A program made the position numbers and the translations under genes. A stretch of 64,000 nucleotides of DNA. Origin: CAVRTM01 sp963724015 (lineage in GTDB: Bacteria > Actinomycetota > Actinomycetes > Actinomycetales > Dermatophilaceae). Below are positions 42,099-50,354 of the stretch, in pieces (positions within the stretch are counted from its first letter, which is position 1; each line of letters starts with the position of its first letter). The stretch lies in the NCBI GenBank assembly GCA_963724015.1, contig CAVRTM010000004.1, positions 930,001 to 994,000 of the forward strand. Reading direction: 5' to 3'. The notes under the pieces are model-generated. The model searched no databases. It was not told where the DNA came from and worked only from the letters and a program-made list of their open reading frames with translations.

Positions 42099-43826
42099 GT
42101 GCTGACCAGCATCAGACGGATCGTGGCGCTCCTCGCGGGCGCCGCGATCCTCCTGCTTGCAACGGCCCCACAGGCATCCGCGCACCCACTAAGCACCACC
42201 GCGGTCCTGCTCAACGTCGACGCGGGCAGGGTCACCGCCACCGTCGACCTGCCGCTGGACGAGCTCAGCATCGCCGTCGACCAGGAGCTCACGGCGACCA
42301 CGGTGCTCCACCCGACGACGGTGAGGGACCTGCGCAGCTACGTCCGCGCCCACTTGTCAGCCACGGACGCGGCGAAGCGGGCGTGGACGGCCGAGGTCAG
42401 CGGCGGACACGTGAAGAAGGTCGACGGCGTCGACAACCTCGTCCTCGACGCCACGCTCACACCGAGTGGAGGCAGCGTCGGCGACTTCGTCCTGCACTAC
42501 GACGCCGTCATCGACAAGCTGGTCTCGCACCGCGTCTTCGTCTCGGCCCGCTACGGCCACACGGGTGCCTACACAACGTTGGCGATGCTGTCGTGGCAGC
42601 GCACGTCAGTGCCCGTTGCCTCGACCTACGTCGCCTCGCAAATGGGAGGCTTCCTGCCTGCGATCAGTCTGGGGATCCACCACATCGGCAGCGGCAGCGA
42701 GCACCTGCTCTTCCTGCTCATGCTGCTGCTGCCCGCACCCCTGGTCGCCCGCGCCCCACGGTGGGTGCGGGGTGACGACCTCGGGCGCGCCGGCCTCCGC
42801 GTCGTGCACGTCGTGAGCGCCTTCGCCGTCGGCCACTCGGTCACGCTCGCCCTCGGCGCCCTGGGCTGGGTCCACCTGTCCACGCGTCTCGTCGTGAGCG
42901 GCATCGCACTATCGGTCCTCGTGTCGGCGATCCACGCCATCCGGCCGCTCGTGCGACGTGGCGAGTTCCTCATCGCCGGCAGCTTCGGGCTGCTGCACGG
43001 ACTGTCCTTCGCCGCGGTCCTCGACGCACTCAACTTGACCAGAGGTGGACTGGTGACCACCATGCTCGGCTTCAACTTCGGAATCGAGGCCGCCCAGCTC
43101 CTCGTCGTCGCACTGGTGATGCCGTCGCTCATCATTCTCAGTAGCACGACCGCATACCCCGCACTGCGAACGACCACGGCGGTGGTCGGCGCCACCCTGG
43201 CGACCGGCTGGCTCGCCCAGCGGACCGGAGTGCTCACCACGAACCCGCTCGAACCCGCCGCAGACGTACTCGTCGACCATCCCTTCGTCGTCGCGGCCGG
43301 ACTCGCCGCCCTCGCCCTCGTAGCAGCAGCAGCTCAGCGTGCGGGCCACCTACCCGCGACGGTGGCAGATGAGGCGCTCACGGACGAGCCGGCTGCTCAT
43401 CACCCGCCCGGGCGGAAACGCCCACAGGCCCTGCACAGTGGGTTCTCGAGACTGAGGCCATCGGCGCCGACCTCATCCTCTCCCTGCCGCTTCCACTCGT
43501 CCGCCGCCCGGCAACGACCGTCCAGCCTCGACCGGCGGCGTGTGGACGGCGCCCGCGTGTCGAACCTGGACGCTGAGACCGGACCCCTCCGGTCCCCTGA
43601 GGTCGCCCCGCGTCCAGCGACGCGCGCACATCGGCATGACGGCGGACAGCGGCTACTAGGAGACTTCACGCAGGGTCGATGTCTGGCCAGACTCGATCCA
43701 GGTGCCCGGTGGGACGCTCTCAATTGCGGCTGCCCACCCGGTCTGGGGGTGTGGCTCTCATCTGGACTGCGCACCGCCGGGCACCGTGACGAGGCGTGGG
43801 TCAAGAGGGGACTGCCCAGCTCGTAG
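42099..43826 (+). CDS. HupE/UreJ family membrane protein with unusual C-terminal run-on
   Basis: The 430 or so N-terminal residues are a HupE/UreJ-type protein: a signal peptide (LLAGAAILLLATAPQASAHP, cleaved before HPLS), an extracytoplasmic beta domain, then about six helices with GIHHIGSGSEHLLFLLMLLL (about residues 189-208) and FGLLHGLSFAAVLDAL (about 297-312). The family is linked to metal (nickel, cobalt) uptake, but the group with an extracytoplasmic domain next to DUF3500 has no proven role. After about 43380 the frame stays open to 43826 through low-complexity, Arg/Ser/Pro-rich sequence that does not look coding; the natural stop has probably been lost to a rearrangement or frameshift beside the IS110 element. 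Confidence 0.72.
   Translation: MLTSIRRIVALLAGAAILLLATAPQASAHPLSTTAVLLNVDAGRVTATVDLPLDELSIAVDQELTATTVLHPTTVRDLRSYVRAHLSATDAAKRAWTAEVSGGHVKKVDGVDNLVLDATLTPSGGSVGDFVLHYDAVIDKLVSHRVFVSARYGHTGAYTTLAMLSWQRTSVPVASTYVASQMGGFLPAISLGIHHIGSGSEHLLFLLMLLLPAPLVARAPRWVRGDDLGRAGLRVVHVVSAFAVGHSVTLALGALGWVHLSTRLVVSGIALSVLVSAIHAIRPLVRRGEFLIAGSFGLLHGLSFAAVLDALNLTRGGLVTTMLGFNFGIEAAQLLVVALVMPSLIILSSTTAYPALRTTTAVVGATLATGWLAQRTGVLTTNPLEPAADVLVDHPFVVAAGLAALALVAAAAQRAGHLPATVADEALTDEPAAHHPPGRKRPQALHSGFSRLRPSAPTSSSPCRFHSSAARQRPSSLDRRRVDGARVSNLDAETGPLRSPEVAPRPATRAHRHDGGQRLLGDFTQGRCLARLDPGARWDALNCGCPPGLGVWLSSGLRTAGHRDEAWVKRGLPSS
43390..43800 (+). other. Stretch without a recognisable gene before the IS110 element
   Basis: Although open in one frame, this region shows no family-like sequence on either strand. 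A perfect 10-bp palindrome TCTGGCCAGA sits at 43682-43691. It likely holds the junction between old chromosomal sequence and the IS110 left end. Confidence 0.4.
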
Positions 43827-43878
43827 TAGCACTGCCCACCTCGTCGCCGGTACCGGTTCGAGGAGAGGCAGGAGCGCC

Positions 43879-45089
43879 ATGGAACAGGTGGTCATCGGGG
43901 TCGATCCCCACAAGCTGTCCGCGACGATCGAGGTGGTCGACCGGTACGAGAGGCTGCTCGGGTCGGGTCGGTTCACCACGGACAAGGCCGGCTACGCCGC
44001 GATGCGCCGGTACGTACGGGCGTGGCCGCAGCGGGTGTGGGCGGTCGAAGGAGCCAACGGTGCCGGTCGGCCGTTGGCGCAGCGGCTGGTCGAGGCCGGT
44101 GAGCAGGTGGTCGACGTGCCGGCCAAGCTGGCCGCCCGGGTGCGCTTGTTCGACACCGGGCACAACCGCAAGACCGACGCCCGCGATGCGCACTCGATTG
44201 CGGTTGTCGCCGTGCGGACCCCAGGGCTGCGGGTGGTCTCGCCCGATGGTGATCTGGAGGCTTTGCGCATGCTCACCGACCGCCGCGACGAGCTGTCCCG
44301 GCTGCGCGTGCAGATCGTCAACCGGCTCCAGCGGCTGCTCAGCGAGCTGATCCCCGGCCAGCGCAAGAAGGACCTGTCTGCGTTGCAGGCCAAGGCACTG
44401 CTGGCCGCCGTGCGGCCCCGCGACATCGCTGGAAAGACCCGCCGCCGAATGGCAGTCGAGGAGCTGGCTGACCTGGTCGCGGTCGATGCCAAGCTGAAGA
44501 AGATCAAGGCCGAGCTCACGACCGCCGCAGGCAGCGCGGCTCCACGCTCATGGACATCTATGGCGTCGGGCCCGCCGGCGGCGCCCGGATCCTCGCCGAC
44601 GTGGGGGACGTCGCCCGCTTCGCCGACCGGAACCGGTTCGCCTCATGGACCGGCACCGCACCCCTGGACGCCTCCTCCGGGGAGCAGATCCGGCACCGGC
44701 TCTCCCGCGCGGGGAACCGTCGGATGAACCACGTCATCCACGTCGCCGCGATCGTCCAGATCCGCCACGACACCGCGGGCCGCGCCTACTACCGACGCAA
44801 GCTCGCCGCCGGGAAGACGCCGATGGAAGCCCTGCGCTGCCTCAAACGCCGGATCTCCGACGTCATCTTCCGGTGTCTGGTCACCGATGCTCCGCCCGCC
44901 GAGTACGCGGATGCCGGCACGGGCCCGGGAGGGCACTGCGGGGCGTCTCAAGAATCCTGCGCGGTCGACCTGCCCCCGCACATCGACACTTCGGATCAGC
45001 CACTTCCCGGACCCGCACCCACGACGCTACTCCCGGTACTCCGACCCCGACAGGCCACCACCAAGAAGGCTCCTCAACCCGCCCCTTGA
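43879..45089 (+). CDS. IS110-family transposase (one frameshift)
   Basis: IS110 transposases are DEDD-type recombinases guided by an element-encoded bridge RNA. The N-terminal DEDD domain begins VVIGVDPHKLSATIEVVDRY (first Asp), has VWAVEGANGAG (Glu, about residue 58) and FDTGHNRKTDARDAHSIAVV (Asp pair, about 95-110). The C-terminal Tnp20 domain is MDIYGVGPAGGARILADVGD, then FASWTGTAPLDASSGEQIRH and SRAGNRRMNHVIHVAAIVQ with the catalytic Ser. The domains are in different frames, joined near 44537 where one base seems missing. It may be an error or real inactivation. The ATG at 43879 has GGCAGGAG upstream at 43868-43874. Confidence 0.88.
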
Positions 45090-45103
45090 CACAGAGGGGA
45101 GCC
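45086..45103 (+). repeat. IS110 right-end motif, copy A
   Basis: TTGACACAGAGGGGAGCC includes the transposase stop codon (45087-45089) and matches 46923-46940 at 17 of 18 bases. Sequence similarity between the two loci stops right after it, so it marks the right terminus. Confidence 0.7.
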
Positions 45104-45123
45104 GGATGCGCGCGTTGCGAGGC

Positions 45124-45564
45124 TCAGCCGATGTGCTCGGCCAGCGAGACGATGATCCCTTCGGGCCCCCGGACGTAGGCCATCCGCCAGGTACGCTCGT
45201 ACTCGCCGATGCCGCCGACCAGTCCGTAGCCCTCGCTCGCTGCCCAGTCGACCGCCGCCTGCAGGTCGTTGACCTCGAAGGAGACGTTGCGCAGTCCCAG
45301 CTCGTTGGCCATGGCGGCCGGCGAGCCGGGCACGGAGTTGGGCCGCACGAAGCTCGCGAGCTCTAGGCGGGCGCCATCGTTGGGCGACTTCAGCATGACG
45401 ATCTCGGTGCGGGAGTCGGGAATGCCGCAGACCGTGTCCAGGAACTCGCCCTCGACGAACGTCCTGCCTTCGACCTCCAAGCCGAGCGCCACGAAGAAGG
45501 CGGTCACGACATCGAGATCTGCGACCGTGATGCCGACGTGGTCGAAGCGTCGTACATGTGGCAT
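45124..45564 (-). CDS. VOC family (glyoxalase/bleomycin-resistance fold) protein
   Basis: This 146-residue protein has paired beta-alpha-beta-beta-beta modules: HVGITVADLDVVTAFFVALG (about residues 8-27), ...RLELASFVRPNSVPGSP, then LRNVSFEVNDLQAAVDWAAS and WRMAYVRGPEGIIVSLAEHI. The metal-site positions are His in DHVG, Glu in LELA, and Glu near the end in GPEGIIV. VOC enzymes include lyases, dioxygenases and resistance proteins; the substrate is unknown. ATG at 45564 has GGGAG 8 bases upstream; an upstream ATG at 45594 is possible. The gene ends 20 bases from the IS110 right end and is flanked on both sides by IS110 sequence. Confidence 0.85.
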   Translation of the reverse strand: MPHVRRFDHVGITVADLDVVTAFFVALGLEVEGRTFVEGEFLDTVCGIPDSRTEIVMLKSPNDGARLELASFVRPNSVPGSPAAMANELGLRNVSFEVNDLQAAVDWAASEGYGLVGGIGEYERTWRMAYVRGPEGIIVSLAEHIG

Positions 45565-45671
45565 GGGCCGTGCTCCCGTCGTCGTACCGATCATGTCTTT
45601 GCCACGGTAGGCGTTCTCGGTAGCGAGGGAACCGAGGACGCAGTCCGTCACCGGGTGAGCGTCCGCAACTC

Positions 45672-46032
45672 GGTATGATAGGATGGGTTGGAAGGTGGTT
45701 AGGTGTGGGTGTGTTATTGGTGTTTGGGTGTGGTTATGGTTGGAGGGGGCGGGGGGAGAGGCTAGAGGGTTGTTTGTTGAAGTAGGTTGTTGCTGATAGC
45801 AGTAGGTTGAGGTGGAGGATAGTTGAGTAGGTGAGGTAAGTGGGGTGGTGGTGATGGGATGGAGTTAGAGATGGTAATGAGGTATGGAGTGATGAGGTGA
45901 TGTGGTGGTGGTGGTTAAGGATGTGATGGGTAGGAGCTGCTGGAGTAGGGGTGGTGGATGGGTGTGGGTGATGAGGGTTGTGAGGGATGGTGGTATATGC
46001 GAGGTTTGGTGATGGTGAGGGGTGTGGAGTGA
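45672..46032 (+). other. Cytosine-depleted G/T-rich tract
   Basis: Counting directly, only 7 of these 361 bases are C (45750, 45762, 45793, 45800, 45937, 45940, 46000), while flanking DNA is about one third C. The tract is rich in GGTG and GGTGTGGG words and includes a G-run (45744-45757). C content rises gradually after 46033. The region from about 45990 to 46095 lines up with 44090-44195 of the IS110 transposase gene if many C positions are read as T or G: for example GAGTTG near 46034, GGGTGCG near 46046, GTTCAC near 46055 and GCGCAC near 46087 occur in the same order. The long minus-strand frame here is His/Pro/Ser/Thr-rich and is a by-product of the composition. Confidence 0.8.
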
Positions 46033-46926
46033 CGAGTTGTGTGTGGGTGCGGGTGTTCACGGGTAGGGTGCAGATAGACGCGATGACGCGCACTGTGCGC
46101 TGGTGGGATGGATGGTGGGGTTGCGCGGTGTGGTGAGGAGTGATGGTGCTGCGGCTGCTGGTGGATGGTGCGCTTGGGTGAGGAGTACACCCGCAAGATC
46201 GCCTAACTGCACGCTCTGCTGCTGGATGTTGCCCGGCGGAGCGAAGCTGTTCTTGTCCGCGGCGCAGGCAAAGACCATCCTGGCTGGGGTGCGCCGCGTG
46301 ACTCGGGGGCAAGACCCGCAAACGGGTCGCGGCCGGCTGGTCACGAGACCTGCGAGCGGATCTACCGGCGCGAGCAAGGACGCCGACGAGGAGCTTAGAG
46401 GCTCTGCTGGCTGCGACCGGTAACATCGCTGTTGGAGCGGGACGGCATGGCCCGACCGGGGCGCGGGCTGCTGGTAGAGGTCGGGGACATCACGTTTCCC
46501 GAATCGGAACCACTTCGCGTCCTGGAATGGCAGCGCACCGATAGAGGCGTCCTCCGGCGATGTCGTGCGCCACCGGCTGTCCAGGGCAGGCAACCGTCAG
46601 ATCAACGGGTGCTGCACAACGATGGCCATCGTGCAGCTGCAGTAACGCCCACCGAAGGGCGGGACTACTACGACCGGAGGAAGGCCTCGGGAAAGAGCTA
46701 GATGGAAGCCATGCGCTGCCTCAAACGGCGCCTGTCCGACATCGTCTTCCGGACCATGCTGGCCGACCTCGCAGACGGCAGAGTGGTGACGGGCCCGGGA
46801 GGGCAACGGGGTGACGACTCTGACTCCAGCGCGGCCGGCTCACAACCCCACACCGGCACTTCGGACAAGCCACTTCCCGGACCCGCCGCCACCAAGACTA
46901 CGACCGCCCTCGCAGCCACCGGTTGA
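46033..46926 (+). pseudogene. Decayed second IS110 transposase copy
   Basis: From about 46190 the sequence is recognisably IS110 transposase in broken frames: AQAKTILAGVR matches QAKALLAAVR of the neighbouring copy, then VEVGDITFPESEPLRVLEWQ matches the ADVGDVARFADRNRFASW region, then YYDRRKASGKS, an in-frame TAG at 46699-46701, and MEAMRCLKRRLSDIVFR, which matches MEALRCLKRRISDVIFR. It ends at the TGA at 46924-46926 inside the shared right-end motif. Several frameshifts are needed, so the copy is dead. Its 5' half passes into the C-depleted tract. Confidence 0.75.
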
Positions 46927-46940
46927 CACAGAAGGGAGCC
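46923..46940 (+). repeat. IS110 right-end motif, copy B
   Basis: TTGACACAGAAGGGAGCC differs from 45086-45103 by one base and likewise contains the transposase stop codon, confirming that both sequences end at the same element terminus. Confidence 0.7.
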
Positions 46941-46986
46941 ATGACCGCGGAAAGCGGCGTGAGCGGACGTTCGGCGTCCGCGAGAG

Positions 46987-47139
46987 TCACACGGTGAAGA
47001 CCTCGCGGCCACCTATGACACACCACGCGCCGCGGCCACTGGCCCGGGTCTCCCAACCGTCGCTGAGGAGCGCGTCGACCCACTCCTCCGGTGTCCGCGT
47101 GGAGTCGTGGCGACGCCGGAACCTCTGGTACCGCCACAC
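46987..47139 (-). CDS. Short hypothetical ORF, possible C-terminal gene fragment
   Basis: On the minus strand, from GTG 47139, 50 residues read VWRYQRFRRRHDSTRTPEEW, then VDALLSDGWETRASGRGAWC and VIGGREVFTV. The balanced composition and the GW-E-x-R-x-x-G-R-G-A-W pattern look like the end of a real protein. A stop codon directly precedes the GTG, so the rest of the gene is missing or in another frame. I cannot name the family. Confidence 0.35.
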   Translation of the reverse strand: MWRYQRFRRRHDSTRTPEEWVDALLSDGWETRASGRGAWCVIGGREVFTV

Positions 47140-47244
47140 GTCGGGTCACCGTAGGCCGGGCGTCCGACAAGCTGTGGTCGGACCGCAGGAGACCCTGGCA
47201 GCGGACCCCTGCTCTGCCCGACCCGCTAGGTCCAAACTGGCGAC

Positions 47245-47808
47245 ATGACGTCGTGGAACGCCCTTCTTCGAAACCAGTTCGAGTGGCACTGGGAACACCA
47301 GTTGGGCCCCCGCCTGGCAGGACTGTCGGACGAGGAGTACTTCTGGGAACCGGCCAAGGGCGCCTGGAGCGTCCGTCCTCGCGGAACTGCGACGACCCCG
47401 ATGGCCGCCGGCGTCGGTGACTTCGTCATCGACTGGGTGTTCCCCGAGCCGGCTCCGGCGCCGTTGACCACGATTGCCTGGCGGCTCGGGCACATGATCG
47501 TCGGAGTCCTGGGCATGCGCAACGCGGCACACTTCGGTCGCGCACCGGTCGGCTACATGACCGCCTCGTATGCAGGCACGGCGGCCGAGGCGCTGGCGCA
47601 GCTGGACCGTGAGGTCGCGCTGTGGCTCGACGGCGTAGGGGCGCTCGGTGAAAGCGGCCTCGACCAGCCGTGCGGCCCGGCAGAGGGGCCGTTCGCCGAC
47701 GCGCCGATGGCCGCCCTGGTGCTGCACATCAACCGCGAGCTGATCCACCACCTGGCTGAGGTCTCCCTGCTGCGGGACCTCTGCGCCCGCACCCCGCGGA
47801 GCGACTGA
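47245..47808 (+). CDS. DinB-superfamily protein
   Basis: This 187-residue protein fits the DinB four-helix-bundle fold: the first helix LLRNQFEWHWEHQLGPRLAG with its metal-site His, LSDEEYFWEPAKGAWSVRPR, then IAWRLGHMIVGVLGMRNAAH (second His) and LVLHINRELIHHLAEVSLLR (third His). Actinobacterial members include mycothiol-dependent enzymes (mycothiol S-transferases), but no specific substrate can be set. It is the last gene of the mosaic before ispG. Confidence 0.82.
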   Translation: MTSWNALLRNQFEWHWEHQLGPRLAGLSDEEYFWEPAKGAWSVRPRGTATTPMAAGVGDFVIDWVFPEPAPAPLTTIAWRLGHMIVGVLGMRNAAHFGRAPVGYMTASYAGTAAEALAQLDREVALWLDGVGALGESGLDQPCGPAEGPFADAPMAALVLHINRELIHHLAEVSLLRDLCARTPRSD

Positions 47809-48140
47809 GGGCCGCGGTCAGTCGTCCACGCCTCGATGCCGAGCTCGGCCGCACGCGTAGTCCAAGCCCTCGGACTCGAACCCTGAGAGGCACACCCTTC
47901 GAAGGGTTCGCCGATCCACCACGCCCGGATTCTCTCGGGCGTCCGGAAGACTGACACCGCAGCACGCTAATGACCGGTCATCGGCAGATCCGCTCAACGG
48001 CGTGCGCCCGCGCTCCTGCCGATTCGGATACCCAGTACGAGGGGACGATGGCCTCGTCGGGCAGCTGCAGGGTCTGCCTTTCGGCGTACCGGGGGCATGG
48101 CGACCACGAGGGCGTCCAGCAGGTGGGAGATACTGGACGC
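47809..48140 (+). other. Noncoding region upstream of ispG
   Basis: No gene is convincing here. ATGACCGGTCAT at 47970-47981 is a perfect 12-bp palindrome that could be an operator. GATACT at 48129-48134 ends 6 bases before the ispG ATG and would make a leaderless ispG message. Confidence 0.45.
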
Positions 48141-49301
48141 ATGACGGTCTCGCTCGGTATGCCACCCCTGCCCCCTCCCGTGGTCGCGCCGCGTCGCCGG
48201 TCGCGCAAGATCAGGGTCGGCAAGGTCGAGGTCGGGGGCGACGCGCCCATCTCGGTGCAGTCGATGTGCACCACCCCGACGACCGACGTCAACGCGACGC
48301 TCCAGCAGATCGCCGAGCTCACGGCCACCGGCTGCGACATCGTCCGGGTGGCCTGCCCCTCCCAGGACGACGCCGACGCCCTGCCGGAGATCGCCAAGCA
48401 CAGCCAGATCCCGGTCATCGCCGACATCCACTTCCAGCCCAAGTACGTCTACGCCGCGATCGATGCCGGTTGTGCGGCCGTGCGGGTCAACCCCGGCAAC
48501 ATCCGCAAGTTCGACGACCAGGTCAAGCAGATCGCCCGCGCCGCCAAGGACGCCGGCGTCTCGATCCGGATCGGCGTCAACGCCGGCTCGCTGGACCCCC
48601 GGCTGATGCAGAAGTACGGCAAGGCCACCGCCGAGGCGCTGGTCGAGTCGGCGGTGTGGGAAGCGAGCCTGTTCGAGGAGCACGACTTCCACGACTTCAA
48701 GATCTCGGTCAAGCACAACGACCCGGTGGTCATGGTCCAGGCCTACGAGCAGCTCGCCGCCCGCGGCGACTGGCCGCTGCACCTCGGCGTGACCGAGGCC
48801 GGCCCCGCCTTCCAGGGCACGATCAAGTCCTCCGTGGCGTTCGGGGCGCTGCTGGCCAAGGGGATCGGCGACACCATCCGGGTGTCGCTGTCGGCCCCAC
48901 CGGTCGAGGAGATCAAGGTCGGCAACGCCATCCTGCAGTCGCTCAACCTGCGCCCGCGCAAGCTCGAGATCGTGTCCTGCCCCTCCTGCGGGCGCGCACA
49001 GGTCGACGTCTACACCCTGGCCGAGCAGGTCACCGCCGGGCTCGAGGGCCTGACCGTGCCGCTGCGCGTGGCCGTCATGGGCTGCGTCGTCAACGGGCCG
49101 GGGGAGGCCCGCGAGGCCGACCTCGGTGTCGCCTCCGGCAACGGCAAGGGCCAGATCTTCGTCAAGGGCGAGGTCGTCAAGACCGTCCCGGAGTCGCTGA
49201 TCGTGGAGACCCTCATCGAGGAGGCCCTGCGGATCGCCGAGGAGATGGGCGAGCCCCTGCCCGGCGGGGACGACGCCAAGCCGGTCGTCACCGTCAGCTG
49301 A
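48141..49301 (+). CDS. ispG: 4-hydroxy-3-methylbut-2-en-1-yl diphosphate synthase
   Basis: IspG (GcpE) reduces MEcPP to HMBPP in the MEP isoprenoid pathway using a 4Fe-4S cluster. The 386-residue protein has the TIM-barrel part (SVQSMCTTPTTDVNATLQQI, VIADIHFQPKYVYAAIDAGC, RIGVNAGSLD, LHLGVTEAG) and the cluster domain with Cys in VSCPSCGRAQVD (about residues 280 and 283) and MGCVVNGPGEARE (about 314), plus the ligand Glu. No anomalies. Together with dxr it gives the window two MEP-pathway enzymes, separated by inserted DNA. Confidence 0.97.
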   Translation: MTVSLGMPPLPPPVVAPRRRSRKIRVGKVEVGGDAPISVQSMCTTPTTDVNATLQQIAELTATGCDIVRVACPSQDDADALPEIAKHSQIPVIADIHFQPKYVYAAIDAGCAAVRVNPGNIRKFDDQVKQIARAAKDAGVSIRIGVNAGSLDPRLMQKYGKATAEALVESAVWEASLFEEHDFHDFKISVKHNDPVVMVQAYEQLAARGDWPLHLGVTEAGPAFQGTIKSSVAFGALLAKGIGDTIRVSLSAPPVEEIKVGNAILQSLNLRPRKLEIVSCPSCGRAQVDVYTLAEQVTAGLEGLTVPLRVAVMGCVVNGPGEAREADLGVASGNGKGQIFVKGEVVKTVPESLIVETLIEEALRIAEEMGEPLPGGDDAKPVVTVS

Positions 49302-49374
49302 CCCCCGCTGCCGGGAGGACGTCGTCGGGAGGCGCTGGTGCGCGCCCCCCATCATCACCTCTGGTTAGGGCTCC

Positions 49375-49389
49375 TATAACGTTGCGTTA
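49375..49389 (+). promoter_or_regulatory. -10-like box overlapping an inverted repeat before the amino-acid importer
   Basis: TATAAC (49375-49380) is a good -10 candidate and overlaps TAACG-TTG-CGTTA (49377-49389), an inverted repeat that could bind a regulator and so control the glnH-like operon. No -35 box is seen. Confidence 0.4.
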
Positions 49390-49480
49390 AGCGTTGGTCG
49401 CCGCGCCGACGCCGTTTCGCCGAGGGTGCCGTGCGCCCGACCGGCGTCCCTGACCCGCAACGACCCTGCAAGGAAGAGCC

Positions 49481-50347
49481 ATGCCTGCCTCCACCCCCGC
49501 CCGTCGCCCGCTCGTCGTCGCCACCGCGGCCGTGGCCGTCCTCGCGCTCTCCGCCTGCGGCAGCAACGCCTCCTCCGCCACCGCTGCCAAGGACAACCCG
49601 TACGGCCTGCAGCAGGCCGGGACGATCCGCGTCGCCACCTTGACCGACGCACCGCCGAACGTCTTCCTCAAGGACGGGAAGTTCACCGGCTTCGACAACG
49701 ACCTGCTCACCGCGGTCGCCGGCAAGCTCGGCCTGAAGGTGCAGTTCGTCGGCACCGACTTCTCCGCGCTCCTCGCGCAGGTCAAGAACAAGAAGTTCGA
49801 CCTCGGCTCCTCCTCCATCACCATCACCGATGCGCGCAAGAAGACGGTCGACTTCACCAACGGCTACGACTTCGGCTACTTCGGCCTCGACGTCCCGGCC
49901 GGGTCCGCCATCACGGCCTTCGACCAGCTGAAGGGCAAGCGCGTCGCGGTCGTGCAGGGCACGGTCCAGGACGACTACGCCACCAAGGAGGGCCTGAACC
50001 CGGTGCGGGTCCCCGACTACAACAGCGCGCTGAACCAGCTGAAGTCCGGCACGGCGCAGGCCTGGGTCGCCCCCGCCGAGATCGGCGAGAAGACCGCCAA
50101 GGACAGCGGCGGCAAGGTCACCCTGGCGGCCAAGCAGCTCAGCTCGGCGCCGACGGCCTTCGCCGTCGCCCCCGGCAACACGGCGTTCCGCACGGCGCTC
50201 AACACCGCCCTGGACCAGGTGATCAAGGACGGCACCTGGACCAGGCTGCAGGAGCAGTACTACCCGGGGCGTCCGGTGCCGAAGGACTTCACGCCCGGCA
50301 GTGGCACGGTCGCCTTCCCGCCGGTCAAGGCCGCCGCCGGGAGCTGA
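49481..50347 (+). CDS. Amino-acid ABC transporter substrate-binding lipoprotein
   Basis: This 288-residue protein is a family 3 solute-binding protein for polar amino acids. It has a signal peptide with lipobox LSAC (Cys near residue 26), then the binding domain: GTIRVATLTDAPPNVFLKDG, FTGFDNDLLTAVAGKLGLKV, SSSITITDARKKTVDFTNGY (aromatic/Arg amino-acid contact region) and the hinge QLKGKRVAVVQGTVQDDYA. The exact amino acid cannot be read from the sequence. It starts a three-gene operon with the permease and ATPase that follow. AAGGAAGAG at 49469-49477 precedes the ATG. Confidence 0.9.
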   Translation: MPASTPARRPLVVATAAVAVLALSACGSNASSATAAKDNPYGLQQAGTIRVATLTDAPPNVFLKDGKFTGFDNDLLTAVAGKLGLKVQFVGTDFSALLAQVKNKKFDLGSSSITITDARKKTVDFTNGYDFGYFGLDVPAGSAITAFDQLKGKRVAVVQGTVQDDYATKEGLNPVRVPDYNSALNQLKSGTAQAWVAPAEIGEKTAKDSGGKVTLAAKQLSSAPTAFAVAPGNTAFRTALNTALDQVIKDGTWTRLQEQYYPGRPVPKDFTPGSGTVAFPPVKAAAGS

Positions 50348-50354
50348 CCGCGCC

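Larger units (their letters stand above)
43800..45103 (+). mobile_element. IS110-family insertion sequence (left end approximate)
   Basis: The element consists of one transposase gene and short noncoding ends without terminal inverted repeats, as usual for IS110. The right end is set by TTGACACAGAGGGGAGCC (45086-45103), which recurs with one mismatch after a decayed second copy at 46923-46940. The left end is not visible; a near-perfect direct repeat, ACTGCCCAGCTCGT at 43811-43824 and ACTGCCCACCTCGT at 43831-43844, lies in the 5' noncoding part, where IS110 elements encode their bridge RNA. The palindrome CCGGTACCGG is at 43848-43857. Confidence 0.6.

Noticed and set aside
45734..46426. Long minus-strand open frame rich in His, Pro, Ser and Thr
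   Set aside because: It exists only because the strand lacks G, so stop codons are rare; it has no family-like sequence and spans IS110 remains.
47850..47900. Minus-strand GGGTTCGAGTCC resembling a tRNA T-loop
   Set aside because: No matching T-stem, anticodon arm or acceptor pairing could be drawn around it.
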